NCBI GenBank assembly: GCA_030737835.1
Contig: JAUJYN010000012.1
Span: 13,192,729 to 13,256,728, forward strand
Direction: 5' to 3'
DNA length: 64,000 bases
From: Acorus gramineus
Taxonomy: Eukaryota > Streptophyta > Magnoliopsida > Acorales > Acoraceae
Shown: piece after piece, positions 34,660 to 46,259 of the stretch
Layout: the number at the start of each line of letters is the position of its first letter
How positions within the stretch are numbered: position 1 is the first letter of the stretch
Made by a program: the position numbers and the translations under genes
Notes under the pieces: generated by a model
What the model was told of the DNA's origin: nothing
The model's database searches: none
Seen by the model: the letters and a program-made list of their open reading frames with translations, nothing else

Positions 34660-37332
34660 AGCAGCATCTCTTGTTTTTGTTGTTATTTTTGTTGGTTTTA
34701 ATGAAATTGAGTTTTTGTGGTCTATGGTGCTGGATTATGCATCTTGTCATCATGAGAGGATTTTGTGTTGTTTCATGTATTTGGTGTATTATTTTTAGGT
34801 AAATTGTAAGTTATCTATTTCATTAAAAATAATAAAATATACAATGTTTGAATGAATGAGTGATAAGAAAAACAAAGAAAAAATAAAGCAAAATACAAAA
34901 TAAAAGAGAGCGGCGGCGACTTTGGATTTGGTTTATTATTAGTTGGATTTGTTTGGCATTCTATTTAATTGGTGAGGAGATCTTATAGAATCTGTGTGTT
35001 GGTCAATATATAAGAAATGCGGATTTAAAACTATTTAAAGTTTTGGTTTTATTTTTAGTCAATTTCATTGAAAATGATTTTTTTTTTCACTTTTGTGATT
35101 TACATTTTCTTATTCATCCGCATAAGGATTATTTGTAAAAGGAAGAATCAAATTTTTATTAATTTGAGCATGAAGTTTTTTAATAAATTCCATTCAGGGC
35201 CATATAATAATATATTTTAAATAATAGATGGATTGTTTATGTATATGTGACCAGTCAAACGAATTCTCAAAATGATAAGAGGAATAATTTTCCAACATAA
35301 ATTTTTTATATCAAAGTGAAAATCAGTGGAGATAGTAATTTATTAATTTGAATCTAGAAAATGCTACAAAATCATAATCTCAATTGGATTCAAATACTTG
35401 AGATATCTTGACAAAATGTAGTAAAAAAAACTTTATCTTAATCTTGAAATGTTATATATGTATATTTTGGGGTTTTCTGTATTTTTGAAAGCTAAGTCAA
35501 ACACAGAAGGAAAAAAAAATTAAAGTGGTTTAAAATTTTAGATGAAAGCATTTCATCATATTTGGGATGAAGCACGTCTAGTTGTGTAGGAGATATGAGA
35601 CTTCTTCAAAACTAAACTCGAATAATTTTATTATCATCCATTTAAGTATTTAACATAATGTTACAATGAAAAATGTTGCATAATTCTAAGAAACTTGGAG
35701 ATAACTTAAACCCAATCCTAGATAAGCTTTATGATACCAAATGCGTATGTGTTGATCTTGCTAAAGGATTTGATGTCCTTGGTATGCTCATTTATAACTT
35801 AAATCCTACAGGACCTGAGTGTATATCTCTGGATTTTGGTGTACATTCAACCCACTCTAGAATTTCAAGGATACCTATCATCAGCAGTACTTACTCCAGA
35901 TACACAAATCAGATAATCCACTTATAAAACCAAGAATTCAAACCAAAAAAGCACACATATGACAATATTCTTTGCAAAACTCTTGTTAGACTCCACCTTA
36001 AACATGCGGACTTAAGCATCAGATTGTCTTTGACATGTCCACTTGTCTTTGACTAGTGTATTCTACTTTCATATGTGATGGCTCGACATTAACAGTGTTT
36101 GACTCAACTTAAGTATTAAGTTTGACAGTACTTGAAAAACAAGTAAAAATAAGAATGCTACCTCCTTGTTATCTCCATGTACTCGAGACTGGATCCTCTA
36201 CATGGAAAACGTAGAGGAACTTTGTGTGGTCCAATATAATATGAGTGTGCTGTGTAAATGACAAAAGATTTACTTCAAGAAAATACCAATGCATATATAC
36301 TTTGAAACGTGTTATATCATTTACATAGCTAAGTACGTACTTAAAAAAAAATAAAAAATGTGTGCAGCACACAGACGGGGATGCAAGAAGGAGAGGACTA
36401 AACATAACAATATTTTTCATATGACTGCCTAGGGGCCTCAATCACTGAAGAAATATTGAACAATGAGCAATTTCTTTAGGGGGACTAATATGGAGAGATG
36501 CCAGGTGATACCGACGGTTTCGAAAATCTAGTACTGTTTTAGAGAAAAATAAAAATAAAAACAACCAAAAGAAGCTGCCTGTGGGAAGAAGCCATTGAAG
36601 GCATCCCACATTGGGTTATTATATTGGAAATTTCATGCAATTGTCCATTTGATGAAATCTAAAACTAAGAATAATGAATAATATGTTTCACAATGGATGG
36701 TTACTATCAGGTTTAGTCCGTCTGCAACACCTACTTGTGGTACAAATTTTTTTTTTAACAAAACTTTAGGCATGTATATATCCATTCCAATAATAGTAAT
36801 CATAATAGACACTGTCAAAATTGGGGTATGAAAATTGTCACAATCTAACATGCTAACTAATCTCATGGTATGCCCATTTCACAAATTGCTCCTCTAGATC
36901 AAGATTATGAGCTTGCATATCCATATTTTGTATTTTTGTTCATACAACTTCAGGATCTAGACAATCTTGTTTATGTCATGTTTTTTTTTTTTTTTTGGAT
37001 AAAAAACAAGATGGGAGCTTCTCCTAGCTAGATTTGTATTACTCATACAAACTCCATGGGGTGGATCTCTCATAACAAAGAGAACAACAAATTAACAAAA
37101 AGGAAACAGAAGACAGAAATCATCATCAACCAAAGCAACAACAAAAACAAGATGCTCATGGAATTAATAAAACCCTTTTTTTGGTTTACACAGACAGACT
37201 GATAGACAACAAACATAAATCAATTGAAGCAACAACATTCAAGAAATTTAAACACCTAGATAGAAGAAAAACTGAAAGAGAAAGATAACATCAGAGAGAA
37301 TCATATAGGGTTCGGATTGCTAGTAGCAGGCT
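34660..37332. other. AT-rich intergenic stretch
   Basis: No supported gene. It includes candidate poly(A) AATAAA at 34831, short unrelated open frames (for example around 35673-35927) with no domain, and a poly(T)-bounded segment at 36980-37080 ('gggagcttctcctagctag') that resembles a retroposon tail. Confidence 0.5.
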
Positions 37333-37647
37333 TTAATTAGGTTTTGACACTGATTCAAAGCCGAACACTTCATAATATTCAGGAGGAGTTATGTTCAGAT
37401 CTATCCCAAGCCCTTTATGATTAGGGTCAGAAGGGATAGTCTTTTTCTCCTCTTCATGGGTAGCAACCATGTTTGTATCAAGAGAAGGTACCACTTTAGA
37501 GACTTCCACAGATTTTCCATCAGATTTAGGTGGCGCATCTGCAACTTTCATTGATGAAGTGTCACCACCATCGGAAGGACAGATCCGAGCCCTCTTCTTG
37601 GGGCCCTCCTCTTCCTCCTCCTTATCTGTTTTCATTTTCTTCAGCAT
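37333..37647 (-). CDS. Small acidic/basic protein with DLN-type EAR motif (104 aa)
   Basis: I do not recognise the family. An acidic Glu run (10-14) is followed by a basic cluster PKKRAR (16-21) that could be a nuclear localisation signal, then a low-complexity Ser/Lys middle. The C-terminal part reads GIDLNITPPEYYEVFGF (81-97); DLNxxP-type motifs are one form of the EAR repressor motif. No finger is present. The start is the first ATG in frame (37647); the upstream frame is the CT-repeat leader. TATA-like sequence lies at 37789-37800 and a GA/CT tract at about 37670-37698, giving a leader like those of its C2H2 neighbours. It may be a corepressor-recruiting adaptor or a C2H2 relative that lost its finger; both are inference. 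Confidence 0.6.
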   Translation of the reverse strand: MLKKMKTDKEEEEEGPKKRARICPSDGGDTSSMKVADAPPKSDGKSVEVSKVVPSLDTNMVATHEEEKKTIPSDPNHKGLGIDLNITPPEYYEVFGFESVSKPN

Positions 37648-37788
37648 GTGCACAGACACACACAACAGAGAGAGAGAGAGAGATAGAGAGAGAGAGCAAA
37701 TATCAATAATGGGGAAATGGAATTTTGCTATGGTTTATAATTGGAAGAGACATTATTAATTGAGTTTCAACACTAGTCTAGCTTGTTT

Positions 37789-37800
37789 TATATTTATATA
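37789..37800 (-). promoter_or_regulatory. TATA-like element of the 37.3-kb gene
   Basis: Minus strand reads TATATAAATATAAAAC, about 140 bases before the ATG. Confidence 0.45.
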
Positions 37801-40266
37801 CATCATTTGTTATAACAGTGGGTCATAAACAAAAACCAACTAATGTTGAAAGTAACTTGTTCTGGCCTACTCAAGTTAATTAATTCATTCCTTCTGATTC
37901 AAATCATTATAAGATGCTATTATGGTCTGGCTGAAATGATGCAAATATTGAAGTGGTTTGGAAGGTATTAATTAAAATCTACTGTGTTAATTCAAAATGG
38001 TTGGTAGAAGGAACACATAATTAGGTAGATGTATCATGGATTATGTATTGAGAAAAAATGTTCTGATACCTCTGAAATCCCCTAGTGTAGAGTGTTGATG
38101 GTTGATGACATCTTTGTGATATGTCTATAGTAGATAATAATGTGCACCTAGAGGTGTTGATATGTCATTGTTTACCAAGGAATTTTTACCCACTGTTTTT
38201 ACTAACTTCTTAATCATCAGTAAAAAAAATTAACGTTTGGAGGAGAATAAATAGTTTTCTTCCTAATTTTGATTATGGGTAATCAAAGATTTTTTATTAA
38301 GTAAAATTAAGGTCTTCTGTCCAGGAACATGAATTTTCTCATCCTTTGCAGTAGACAAGTTATGTATATAGACATACGATAATGCACACAAGGAAGTACG
38401 TCATGGGAAGTTCGTTATGGTCGTTAAAATGTAGCCGTTAATTTATGATGGTATATTAACTGCGACAACATTGAGAACTTCGTGCCAAAGACGTTCAACG
38501 TTGCTATTGATCAATTAAAAAAGGAAAATTTATATAACTTGCACATTGTTGATATCATATGAAATAAATTAATTCTTAACTCATTGTTATATAGTAAACA
38601 ATGCACACATTTTTTGTTTATGATATAGATATGATCCATTAGTGTTATTGAAATTTTTTTGGGGATTGAATTGACCAAAATATAAGTTACAAAATGCTAG
38701 GATTGATCTTTCTTTTTTTTTTTTTCTTTTTTTTTAAAGAACAACTTTCAAAGGCTTTCTCTATTTGCAGAATAGGTTGAGCACCAGAGACTTAATTACC
38801 ACTGGTTTCCAGTGGGAATTCTTTCATGCTTTATGCGATTTTGAAATCTCCATTTAAGATGAGTATCTCAGATTTCTTTACTACAAATAGACACAAGGTT
38901 GTTATCTTTTCTTTTTTTTTACTGAATATCAAGAGTGTTGTATTTGTAGTGAGTTTGTGATTATAATAAAAAACCATTTGAATGGAAGAATCATATACAA
39001 AATTTAATAATGGTTACATCTATATAACTCCATTTCCAAATATCAAAGGGAGATTTAAATTCTGACAGTATGCATTTTAAGGGAAAATTGAGGGAAATTT
39101 TAAATGCAGAATCATCCATATTTAATATGAAATCCACCTGTATCGTCCCTGTGAAATGTACTTGGAGAAACAAAAATTTCAATTACATAGACAAATACAA
39201 CATAGAGAATAAATATTATAATTTATAAATATAATTTTGTTATAGCAAAACACAATATATATATGAATTGTTTTCTACTGAGTCCTTCATTGGCTCTTAT
39301 CATGTTAATTAAAATCATTGTTTGTGAAACAACTTTTTAGTATTACTACTAGAAGTAGTCAACATCCTGAGAGAAGAAGACAAAAATTGAATGTCAGATT
39401 ATCAAATGAAAATATGTAGTGCTTGATAGTGTAACCAGGACTTTGAGTCTTTGATCCGTTTGAGAATACTCTCCTTGGTTTCTATAATTGGAGAATGCTA
39501 ATTCTCGTTCTATAATTTTTTTTGCTTGGATCTTATTCTATAATTCACATTATTTCTTTTAATTATATACAGTTTGAATTCAAAATTCTCATCATAAACC
39601 AAACAATCACATTTCATGCTAATTTTCTTTTTTGTGTAGAGTGGAATTATGGCATGAAATTCTGAATTTTCTCAAAGAGCGAATTCCCTCCGATTCGTGT
39701 GGCTTGTGATACCCAAAAAATCGTTAAGTTTTGAAGCCTTTAATTTTCCATATTTATGATTCTATGATTACATTTATTCAACGATCATCCAAAGAGCGCC
39801 ATGGAATCCACATATGCCCTCAAATTAGAAGTTTAAGTATTTCTTTGGTAACCGTTACGTTGAATTACCGTTGGAAGCTATTGTTCGTTATAACGAAATC
39901 AACCGTTGTTCGTTAAATTTAAATTCAAACATAACTTAATTGTGTATAAATTCTCTTTCAAACTGATTTTACAAGTGGCTTGGACATTAATAGAAATAAA
40001 AAATTTCATCTTCCTCAGAATTTTTTATTTTCATAAAATCATTCTGTTATATTTTATATTATTACTCAAACGGAGAAGAAATTGAACTGGTACCATGAAC
40101 TAACACAACAAAAACTTACATTGCTTATCATTTCATCACAAACAACAGTTTCTCCCACACATCCCTAACATTCATAAACATTAAAAAAACAAAAACAAAC
40201 ATAATAAAAGATATCAAATTTGATTGAATAACTGACTCCCCAACATTTTCCCCTTTGATATTCCAC
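37801..40266. other. AT-rich intergenic stretch
   Basis: No supported gene; open frames are short and AT-rich. T-runs occur around 38707-38737. Confidence 0.55.
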
Positions 40267-41448
40267 TTATTTTATCCTGAGACGACCATTAGCCCGACCA
40301 CCGGACTGCAATTCACTGTTCACAGAGTCCTCACTATCATATCCAGATTCATTCCTACCTTTCTTCGGAGAAGGCTTCACAGTGATTCTTTTTCCAAGGA
40401 TGCCATCACATGGAGTCCTCCTCCCAACAGCAAACCTGAAACGGTTTCTTGTTGGTGCCACATCTCTAGCCAATTGGACCCTAGATGGTTCCCCCACATC
40501 TTTCATTGCCTTGACATCTCGGATCTTTCGGAGCACATGTCGAACACGCTTCAACCCAATCTCGTTCCCCATCGGAGATCCTCTTGGTCCAATTGCCCGT
40601 GCTAGATATGGAGGTGGCTTCAGCTGCACAGGCTGTGAAACTACAACATTGCGGTCGTTGTTGTTGGTGATGGTGGTAGTGATGGTGTTTATGTTGGTGT
40701 TGGTTTTGATGATATTTTCATCCTCATCGTCATCATCGATGACGATGATGGACTTTGCCTTGTCATTGTTGGTGTACCTCTTCCAGTTACTGATTTTGTT
40801 GTTGTTGTTGTGGTTGTCATCAATGTCATTGTTGTTAGGCTTGGGGGCATTTGAGGTTGTTTCCTCTTCGCGAAGCCGCTTCATTTGTGTGTGGAGATCC
40901 ATATGTCCACCAAGAGACCTAGCTGTAGAGAAAACCAAGTCACATTTCTCACAGAGAAAAAGAAGAGTGGCAAGTTGATTAAATGATTCATGGTTACCAA
41001 TTGCATTGATGGTTCCTCTATTGCTTCTAGGAGGGACCCTGTCCGAAGTCGGAGGGGGGACATATCCAAGGCCCACCTCGGGGATCTTGATCTCGATACG
41101 GGAATGTTGAGACTGATGAGAAGGGAGGCTGAGATTGAGATCAAGTCGGATCATTACAGGACTTGTTCGGAGAGGGGTGTTTGGCACAAAAGTGAATTCA
41201 TTTTGCCTTGTGTTCATAGGACATGAAGGAATGGAATTCAAGTAAGGGGTGTTCTGTGGAGGTGGAGGTGGAGGAGGTGGTAGTAGTGGTGGTGGGTGAA
41301 GGTGGGAGGTGGGGAAGCTCAAGGGGTTCAAGAGGGAGGATCTATAGAGATTGTGTGGTACCACGGGGGGTGGTCTGGTGGTGGTGGGTGGTCTGGACCT
41401 CATCCATGTGGTGGTGATATTTGATCCGCCCGTCTGAGTCCTCTCCAT
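40267..41448 (-). CDS. C2H2 zinc-finger protein with internal EAR motif (393 aa)
   Basis: Likely nuclear regulator. Order: Thr/Pro-rich N-terminus with a proline run (52-64), EAR motif RLDLNLSLPS (101-110), one finger with Cys166, Cys169, His182 and His186 carrying SLGGH in place of QALGGH, then an Asn-rich region (about 205-295) with an acidic DDDDED block, and a conserved-looking basic C-terminal half rich in Arg/Lys. Single exon. The ATG at 41448 (MERTQTGG) is preferred because the frame upstream is only the translated CT repeat of the leader. A TATA box at 41552-41558 supports this. The long tail after the finger is unusual for single-finger proteins and has no domain I recognise. Confidence 0.85.
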   Translation of the reverse strand: MERTQTGGSNITTTWMRSRPPTTTRPPPVVPHNLYRSSLLNPLSFPTSHLHPPPLLPPPPPPPPQNTPYLNSIPSCPMNTRQNEFTFVPNTPLRTSPVMIRLDLNLSLPSHQSQHSRIEIKIPEVGLGYVPPPTSDRVPPRSNRGTINAIGNHESFNQLATLLFLCEKCDLVFSTARSLGGHMDLHTQMKRLREEETTSNAPKPNNNDIDDNHNNNNKISNWKRYTNNDKAKSIIVIDDDDEDENIIKTNTNINTITTTITNNNDRNVVVSQPVQLKPPPYLARAIGPRGSPMGNEIGLKRVRHVLRKIRDVKAMKDVGEPSRVQLARDVAPTRNRFRFAVGRRTPCDGILGKRITVKPSPKKGRNESGYDSEDSVNSELQSGGRANGRLRIK

Positions 41449-41451
41449 TAC

Positions 41452-41483
<32 letters not shown>
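41452..41483. repeat. GA microsatellite in the 5' leader
   Basis: A GA-rich run immediately before the ATG of the 40.3-kb gene, read as CT in its transcript. Confidence 0.9.
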
Positions 41484-41484
<1 letters not shown>

Positions 41485-41551
41485 TTTGGACCAGAAAGAT
41501 AAGGAGTACAAGAGTGAGTCGGATTGTTTTCTTTGGTGGATTGAGATGGCT

Positions 41552-41558
41552 TTTTATA
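41552..41558 (-). promoter_or_regulatory. TATA box of the 40.3-kb C2H2 gene
   Basis: CCTATAAAAA on the minus strand, about 104 bases before the ATG. Confidence 0.6.
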
Positions 41559-41569
41559 GGCAAGTTTAG

Positions 41570-43497
41570 GGCAACCTTGTTTAGGGTTCTGGGCATTAAA
41601 AACCTCTTTTTAAAAAAAAAAAAAAAAAATGTGACACGTGTGATATTGTTTCAGAGAGGGTTTTTAATTAGTTATATGGACGAAAATAGCGAGGTGGATT
41701 CTTCAATGTAGATTTTGTATTTATTTTGTATTTTTTTTTGAAGGGGAAGGAAGTAAAACGTGACTTTAACGTTGGAAATATCGTCTTCGAAATCTGGGTT
41801 TCTATTTTTATATTTAAATATATATATGGAGATTTTTTTATGATGAATTATTTTCATTTATTTGCAGATTATCTCAGTAGATTTTGTTGAGGTTGACGTC
41901 ATAATGGGTTTAGAAGCACGAAATGTCAACGATTCATTGGTTCTGACACGTTTGAATTTATTAATAAACATGGGACACGTTGCTGTCAGAGTCGCGTCAC
42001 GTTCTTTTTGCTGCTCATGCATGTAATAGATTCTGCCGTTTTTTTTAATTTATTTACAACTATACCATTATGTGAAATAAGGATTTGAAGTAACTGAAAA
42101 TGATTTTTTTTTTTATAAAGAGAAAAGTTTGGTTTATGCGGTTCCTCATCATCCAATGATAATATGTATTCTTGAAATTTATCTGAAAAACGTTTTTAAA
42201 TAATAGAAAAGGTAAATTGAAAACATAATGCTAATAATTAAAAATCCTCACAACTATCTATAACATAGAATGATTAGATAACTATGATAAATTTAAGTGA
42301 TTACATAAGTTAAATGTGTTTTATTTTATTATAGTTGTTCCTAGAAACCTCTAAAATTGATGCATTGGCCATAGAGTTTAACTGACATGTGAATTCCATA
42401 GGCTAATTAATGGTCTGCTTTGGCTCAATATACAATGTTTTACATGTGTGATGTATTATGTGTTACATACATTTGGAGTTGTTTAATTTCCAAGTGTCCT
42501 AACGACTAAAATTTTAAAATAAAAAAGATTTAAATGTGTTTATTTCTAGAGAGTAGAGACAATAATTTTACATTTGGAGATTCAATGAGGAAGAAAGAAC
42601 TCTATTTTTTATGGAAATCTTCCAAAAACTCTTAAGTCTTTTCCAGTCCATAGCTTATATATGATATGCTATGTTATGGTTATGACATGTTGGCTCAATA
42701 ACGATCATTAGTTAGCAAAATGTCTTCTTCACTATTGATTTAAACAAATCAAAAGGTAAAATAACAAAAAACAAAGTATCAAATTTGGATTGAAATTTTT
42801 TTTTCGTACACCCCAAGTCTGCCATTTCTTAAATCTTAATGATAGAATTTAAAAAATAACTAAAATTAAAGATCTTTTTGATGCTTTAAGATTTTCTTAA
42901 TCCGACTAATTAACTAATAATTGGATAGAGTGATGTGTCCTTCTAAAGCTCAATGCATCACTCGTGGTCCTTGGCCACAATTTCTCAACGTTTTGGTTTA
43001 TTTGAAGAATTATTTTTTTAATTTACTAATTTTAATGAACATTTGAGGATAAAAATTAAAATGATCAAGCCAGTTCAGGTTAAATCAAATTATAAAATGC
43101 ACCCCTCCTTCTTTGATATCTAAATATGACCTAATCAACCCATATCATATTATCATCCTTGAATTAAAATTATCAATCATTTGTGTTTGAAGACGCGGCT
43201 ACTCATATATATATATATAAATCAACAAAAAAAAATTGTATCCTATATATGAAGGATTTTAATGATAAATCGCCCTGGTTTAATTTATTTTAATGATATT
43301 TAAATATGCTTTACATACATCACAAACCATAAAATTAAAACGCAACCTTATGTTATAATCAACACTGATAACCCCCCAAGGAGCTAAACATTGTGACTCA
43401 CCCACCATTCTCTTAAAAAAAAAAAAAACACTACAACAATGTAAAGACTGAAAGTAGAGAAATCTGGATTACAAAGCAATTCGAATTGACCACACTG
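41570..43497. other. AT-rich intergenic stretch
   Basis: No supported gene. Poly(A) near 41612-41629 and an AT run near 43206-43219. Nothing else recognised. Confidence 0.55.
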
Positions 43498-43555
43498 TTA
43501 TTTCCAACTCTTGCTAATCTCTTCTTTGGCGACCTTGGTTTCTCCCTTGTGAACC

Positions 43556-44044
43556 TTAAATGGCTCTCCCATTGAAGAGACAGCCACTCCTGTTGAAGGG
43601 ACTATTGTGGTCTGTCATGTTGGTTTCAAACAAAGAAGTCAAATTTACCGACGGAAGGATCGCAAAGGGTGGATCCTGATGATCGGTGAGGCTCGGAAGG
43701 AAATCTAGCTGAGTTTTGAATTCCATAAGCTTAGTGAATAGGGAGGACACAATTGGAGGTTGGTTCAATATCATGAACTCAAGGTGGTCATCGGAATCAA
43801 AAAGGCTGCCTTTGTTGAGTCCACACGAGTTCACCGATTTTGAAGAGGGGAGGAGAGACTGGTCTTGCATGGAAATGGAACTAGAAATGGAGGATAACCT
43901 GTTTTTGAATGATTTTCTGTCGTGGTTATGGATGGGGTTGTCTAATGGAAATGGAGTGAAGAGGGTTTCGTAGATTGCGAATGGTGGATCAGAATATGTA
44001 GAAATGGAGGTGGTTTTGGTAGCAGAGAATGTGTTTTCATCCAT
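43556..44044 (-). CDS. Unrecognised 162-aa protein
   Basis: I recognise no family. The frame is open for 163 codons with a better base composition than its flanks. The protein is Ser/Pro/Phe-rich and has a short internal repeat: DPPFAI at residues 19-24 and again at 124-129, each followed by a hydrophobic '..LF' stretch. There is no finger, membrane segment or signal peptide. Just past the stop, the +1 frame (43498-43614) is open and reads like protein, including SSMGEPFKVHKGETKVAKEE. Either the annotated end is wrong (an intron near the 3' end) or a frameshift truncated the gene. It lies between the C2H2 genes and the MULE. Confidence 0.5.
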   Translation of the reverse strand: MDENTFSATKTTSISTYSDPPFAIYETLFTPFPLDNPIHNHDRKSFKNRLSSISSSISMQDQSLLPSSKSVNSCGLNKGSLFDSDDHLEFMILNQPPIVSSLFTKLMEFKTQLDFLPSLTDHQDPPFAILPSVNLTSLFETNMTDHNSPFNRSGCLFNGRAI

Positions 44045-44520
44045 GGAGACAGATACAGGGAGATGATGAGGTTAGGGTTCTTGAAGCCTTAATTTTGGAT
44101 AAAGAGTGGTCAATGATTTTCTTGATAGAGACATCAGGTCATTTGGTCAATGCAATCCTTCTCACCATCTATGCCATTTGATATAGAAACTATATCTTAA
44201 TGCCATTTACCAAGAAAAAAAAAAAGACAAAGTTTAATTGCCATTTGAGTCTTTAAAAGATTCCAACAATATTTAATGCCTCATCTTAAGAATTCATATT
44301 TAAAAACAAGATATTTTTCCTTATACAGTGAAGGGGGGAAATCTTTCATCGTATTTATTATCAAAGATCATCTTTAATTTTTCTTCTCTTTAGTTTTTTT
44401 TTTTTTTACATATTCTCTTTTTATTATGTTATCACTTTCTCTCTTTTTTGTTTGACATGTCAGATATCTTTGACACGTCAAAATATATTAAGAACACATT
44501 AGTGAGAATGAATAAATTTA
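44045..44520. other. Upstream region of the 43.6-kb gene
   Basis: AT-rich, with a poly(T) around 44394-44408. No gene seen. It ends at the target duplication of the 44.5-kb element. Confidence 0.5.
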
Positions 44521-46244
44521 CAATAATGATTCCTTGGTCCCATCTTATAGGCCCTATTATAAGTCCTATGAAGTGCCATATGCTTAATACCTATTATACC
44601 CTCCATGCTTTTTTAGGTAACTACTCCCTATAATCAAGGAGACGGTTACTATTTTCACTTATGAAGTCGTGCAAAGAGGGAAGTTTTAATTGCCGTTTTT
44701 TTTGTGTTAATCACAATTAAATTGTTATTCATTTATAATAATTGATCTTTTTTTTACACTATTGTTGTTTTGAAGAACACATAGCAGCATATCATAAATG
44801 TGTTTTGGAAGATTTTTCAACCGCTGATTTGATTTTTAGAAGATTCTTCAGCTTTTAAGGATTTAGAAGTCACATATTCGGGTTTTTTTTTTTTTAATTT
44901 GGATTGTTGACGATGTAACAGACAAACATATTTATATATTATTATTTTTTAAATTGTTGCACATTTTTAGTCATAAGACTGTTAGATTAAAAGTTACTGT
45001 TACATTTATACAACACAGTTACACAATCATAAGACTGTTACATTCACATTTATGCAACATTATTACATTCTGTAACAGTTATAATCACATAAATGTAACA
45101 AAACCAAAACAACTAATTGTTAAAGTTCATGAATGTTTCAACTCATATACTGTTTTTTTGTTACATTCATATATAAATGTAATAAATTGAAACATTTACC
45201 AACACATCTTACATTGGTTCCACAAATTTAAAAATAAATCATCTCTTTAATTGTATATTACATTTATTGAATGAAGAAACTAAAAATATTACATTTCTGT
45301 AACAGTTATAATCACAGAAATGTAACAAAACCAAAACAACTAATTGTTATGACATTTATGATTAAAATTCATGAATGTTTCAACTCATATACTGTTTTTT
45401 GTTACATTCATATATAAATGTAACAAATTGAAACATTTACCAGCACATCTTACACTGGTTCCATAAATTTAAAAATAAATCATCTATTTAATTGCTTGTT
45501 AACATTTATTGAAGGAAGAAAATAAAATTGTCACATTCTTGCGTATCATGAAAAAAACTAGAACGCCCGAGACATTATGTCTTTCATATAACAAAATGTA
45601 ATAGAGTAACATAAAAATGTTACATTTCGCATAGTTTTAGAAGAGTTACATTCTTTTGAAGAATTCATTAGAAACTTAATTAAAAGTTACATTTCATCAA
45701 AAAATTGTTTGGTAAAATACAATCTATATTACTTCGAAACCATAAATCTATAAAAAAAAAAAAAAGAAGAAGATGTGATTCAAGCAAAACACAAAAAAAA
45801 AAAAAAAAATTAAACAAGAAAAAAAAAACAGAAGGTGTTTAATGCTCGTCGTTATTGTTTGAATCTGATGTTGAAAAAACTGCAAAGAATCTTTATGTTG
45901 AAATGGGGGGTATCTGACGAACAAATTTTGGGTTTTGCAAAGAAAAAAAGTCTCATTGGATTGTCCAAATGGAATGGAAGGGGATTTTCAACCAAACGAT
46001 TGGGGATTTTTTTTTACCTAGATTTCATATGTTGTTTTGATTTTGAATGTTGGTTGTGGCTCACTGAAAGTAAAGGGGAGGGGCTGGTGATGAACAAGAG
46101 AGTACTAGGGATTTTAAGTGTGGGTATTTTTAGATTTTACCTTTTTACCCGTTTTCAAAAGTCAACAAATCAGTCAATAAGATGATGACACTTTATGGGG
46201 CTTATGAGTGGGGCCTATAACTTGGGGCCTAGGTATCATCACTC
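44521..46244. mobile_element. Non-autonomous Mutator-like element, 1724 bp
   Basis: Flanked by an exact 9-bp duplication ATAAATTTA (44512-44520 and 46245-46253). The ends, read inward, are CAATAATGATTCCTTGGTCC and GAGTGATGATACCTAGGCCC (about 70% identical). The similarity continues inward (cttataggccctattataag against gttataggccccactcataag, then gaagtgccat/aaagtgtcat). No transposase is seen. The interior has a 226-bp direct duplication and a 116-codon open frame (45835-46185) without a recognised domain. Confidence 0.8.
45063..45515. repeat. Tandem direct repeat, about 226-bp unit, inside the MULE
   Basis: Two copies starting near 45063 and 45289 share 'gtaacagttataatcaca', 'aaaaccaaaacaactaattg' and 'cattcatatataaatgtaa'. 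Minor differences separate the copies. Confidence 0.85.
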
Positions 46245-46259
46245 ATAAATTTAACTAAG

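Noticed and set aside
40382-41417. Plus-strand frames of 64-198 codons
   Set aside because: Antisense shadows of the 40.3-kb C2H2 gene. The minus frame has the finger, EAR motif and TATA box.
41449-41511. Upstream extension of the 40.3-kb C2H2 protein
   Set aside because: It lacks an ATG and is the translated CT repeat of the leader.
45835-46185. Possible mTERF-like repeat (GVSDEQILGF)
   Set aside because: The resemblance is only a few residues and the rest does not follow an mTERF pattern.
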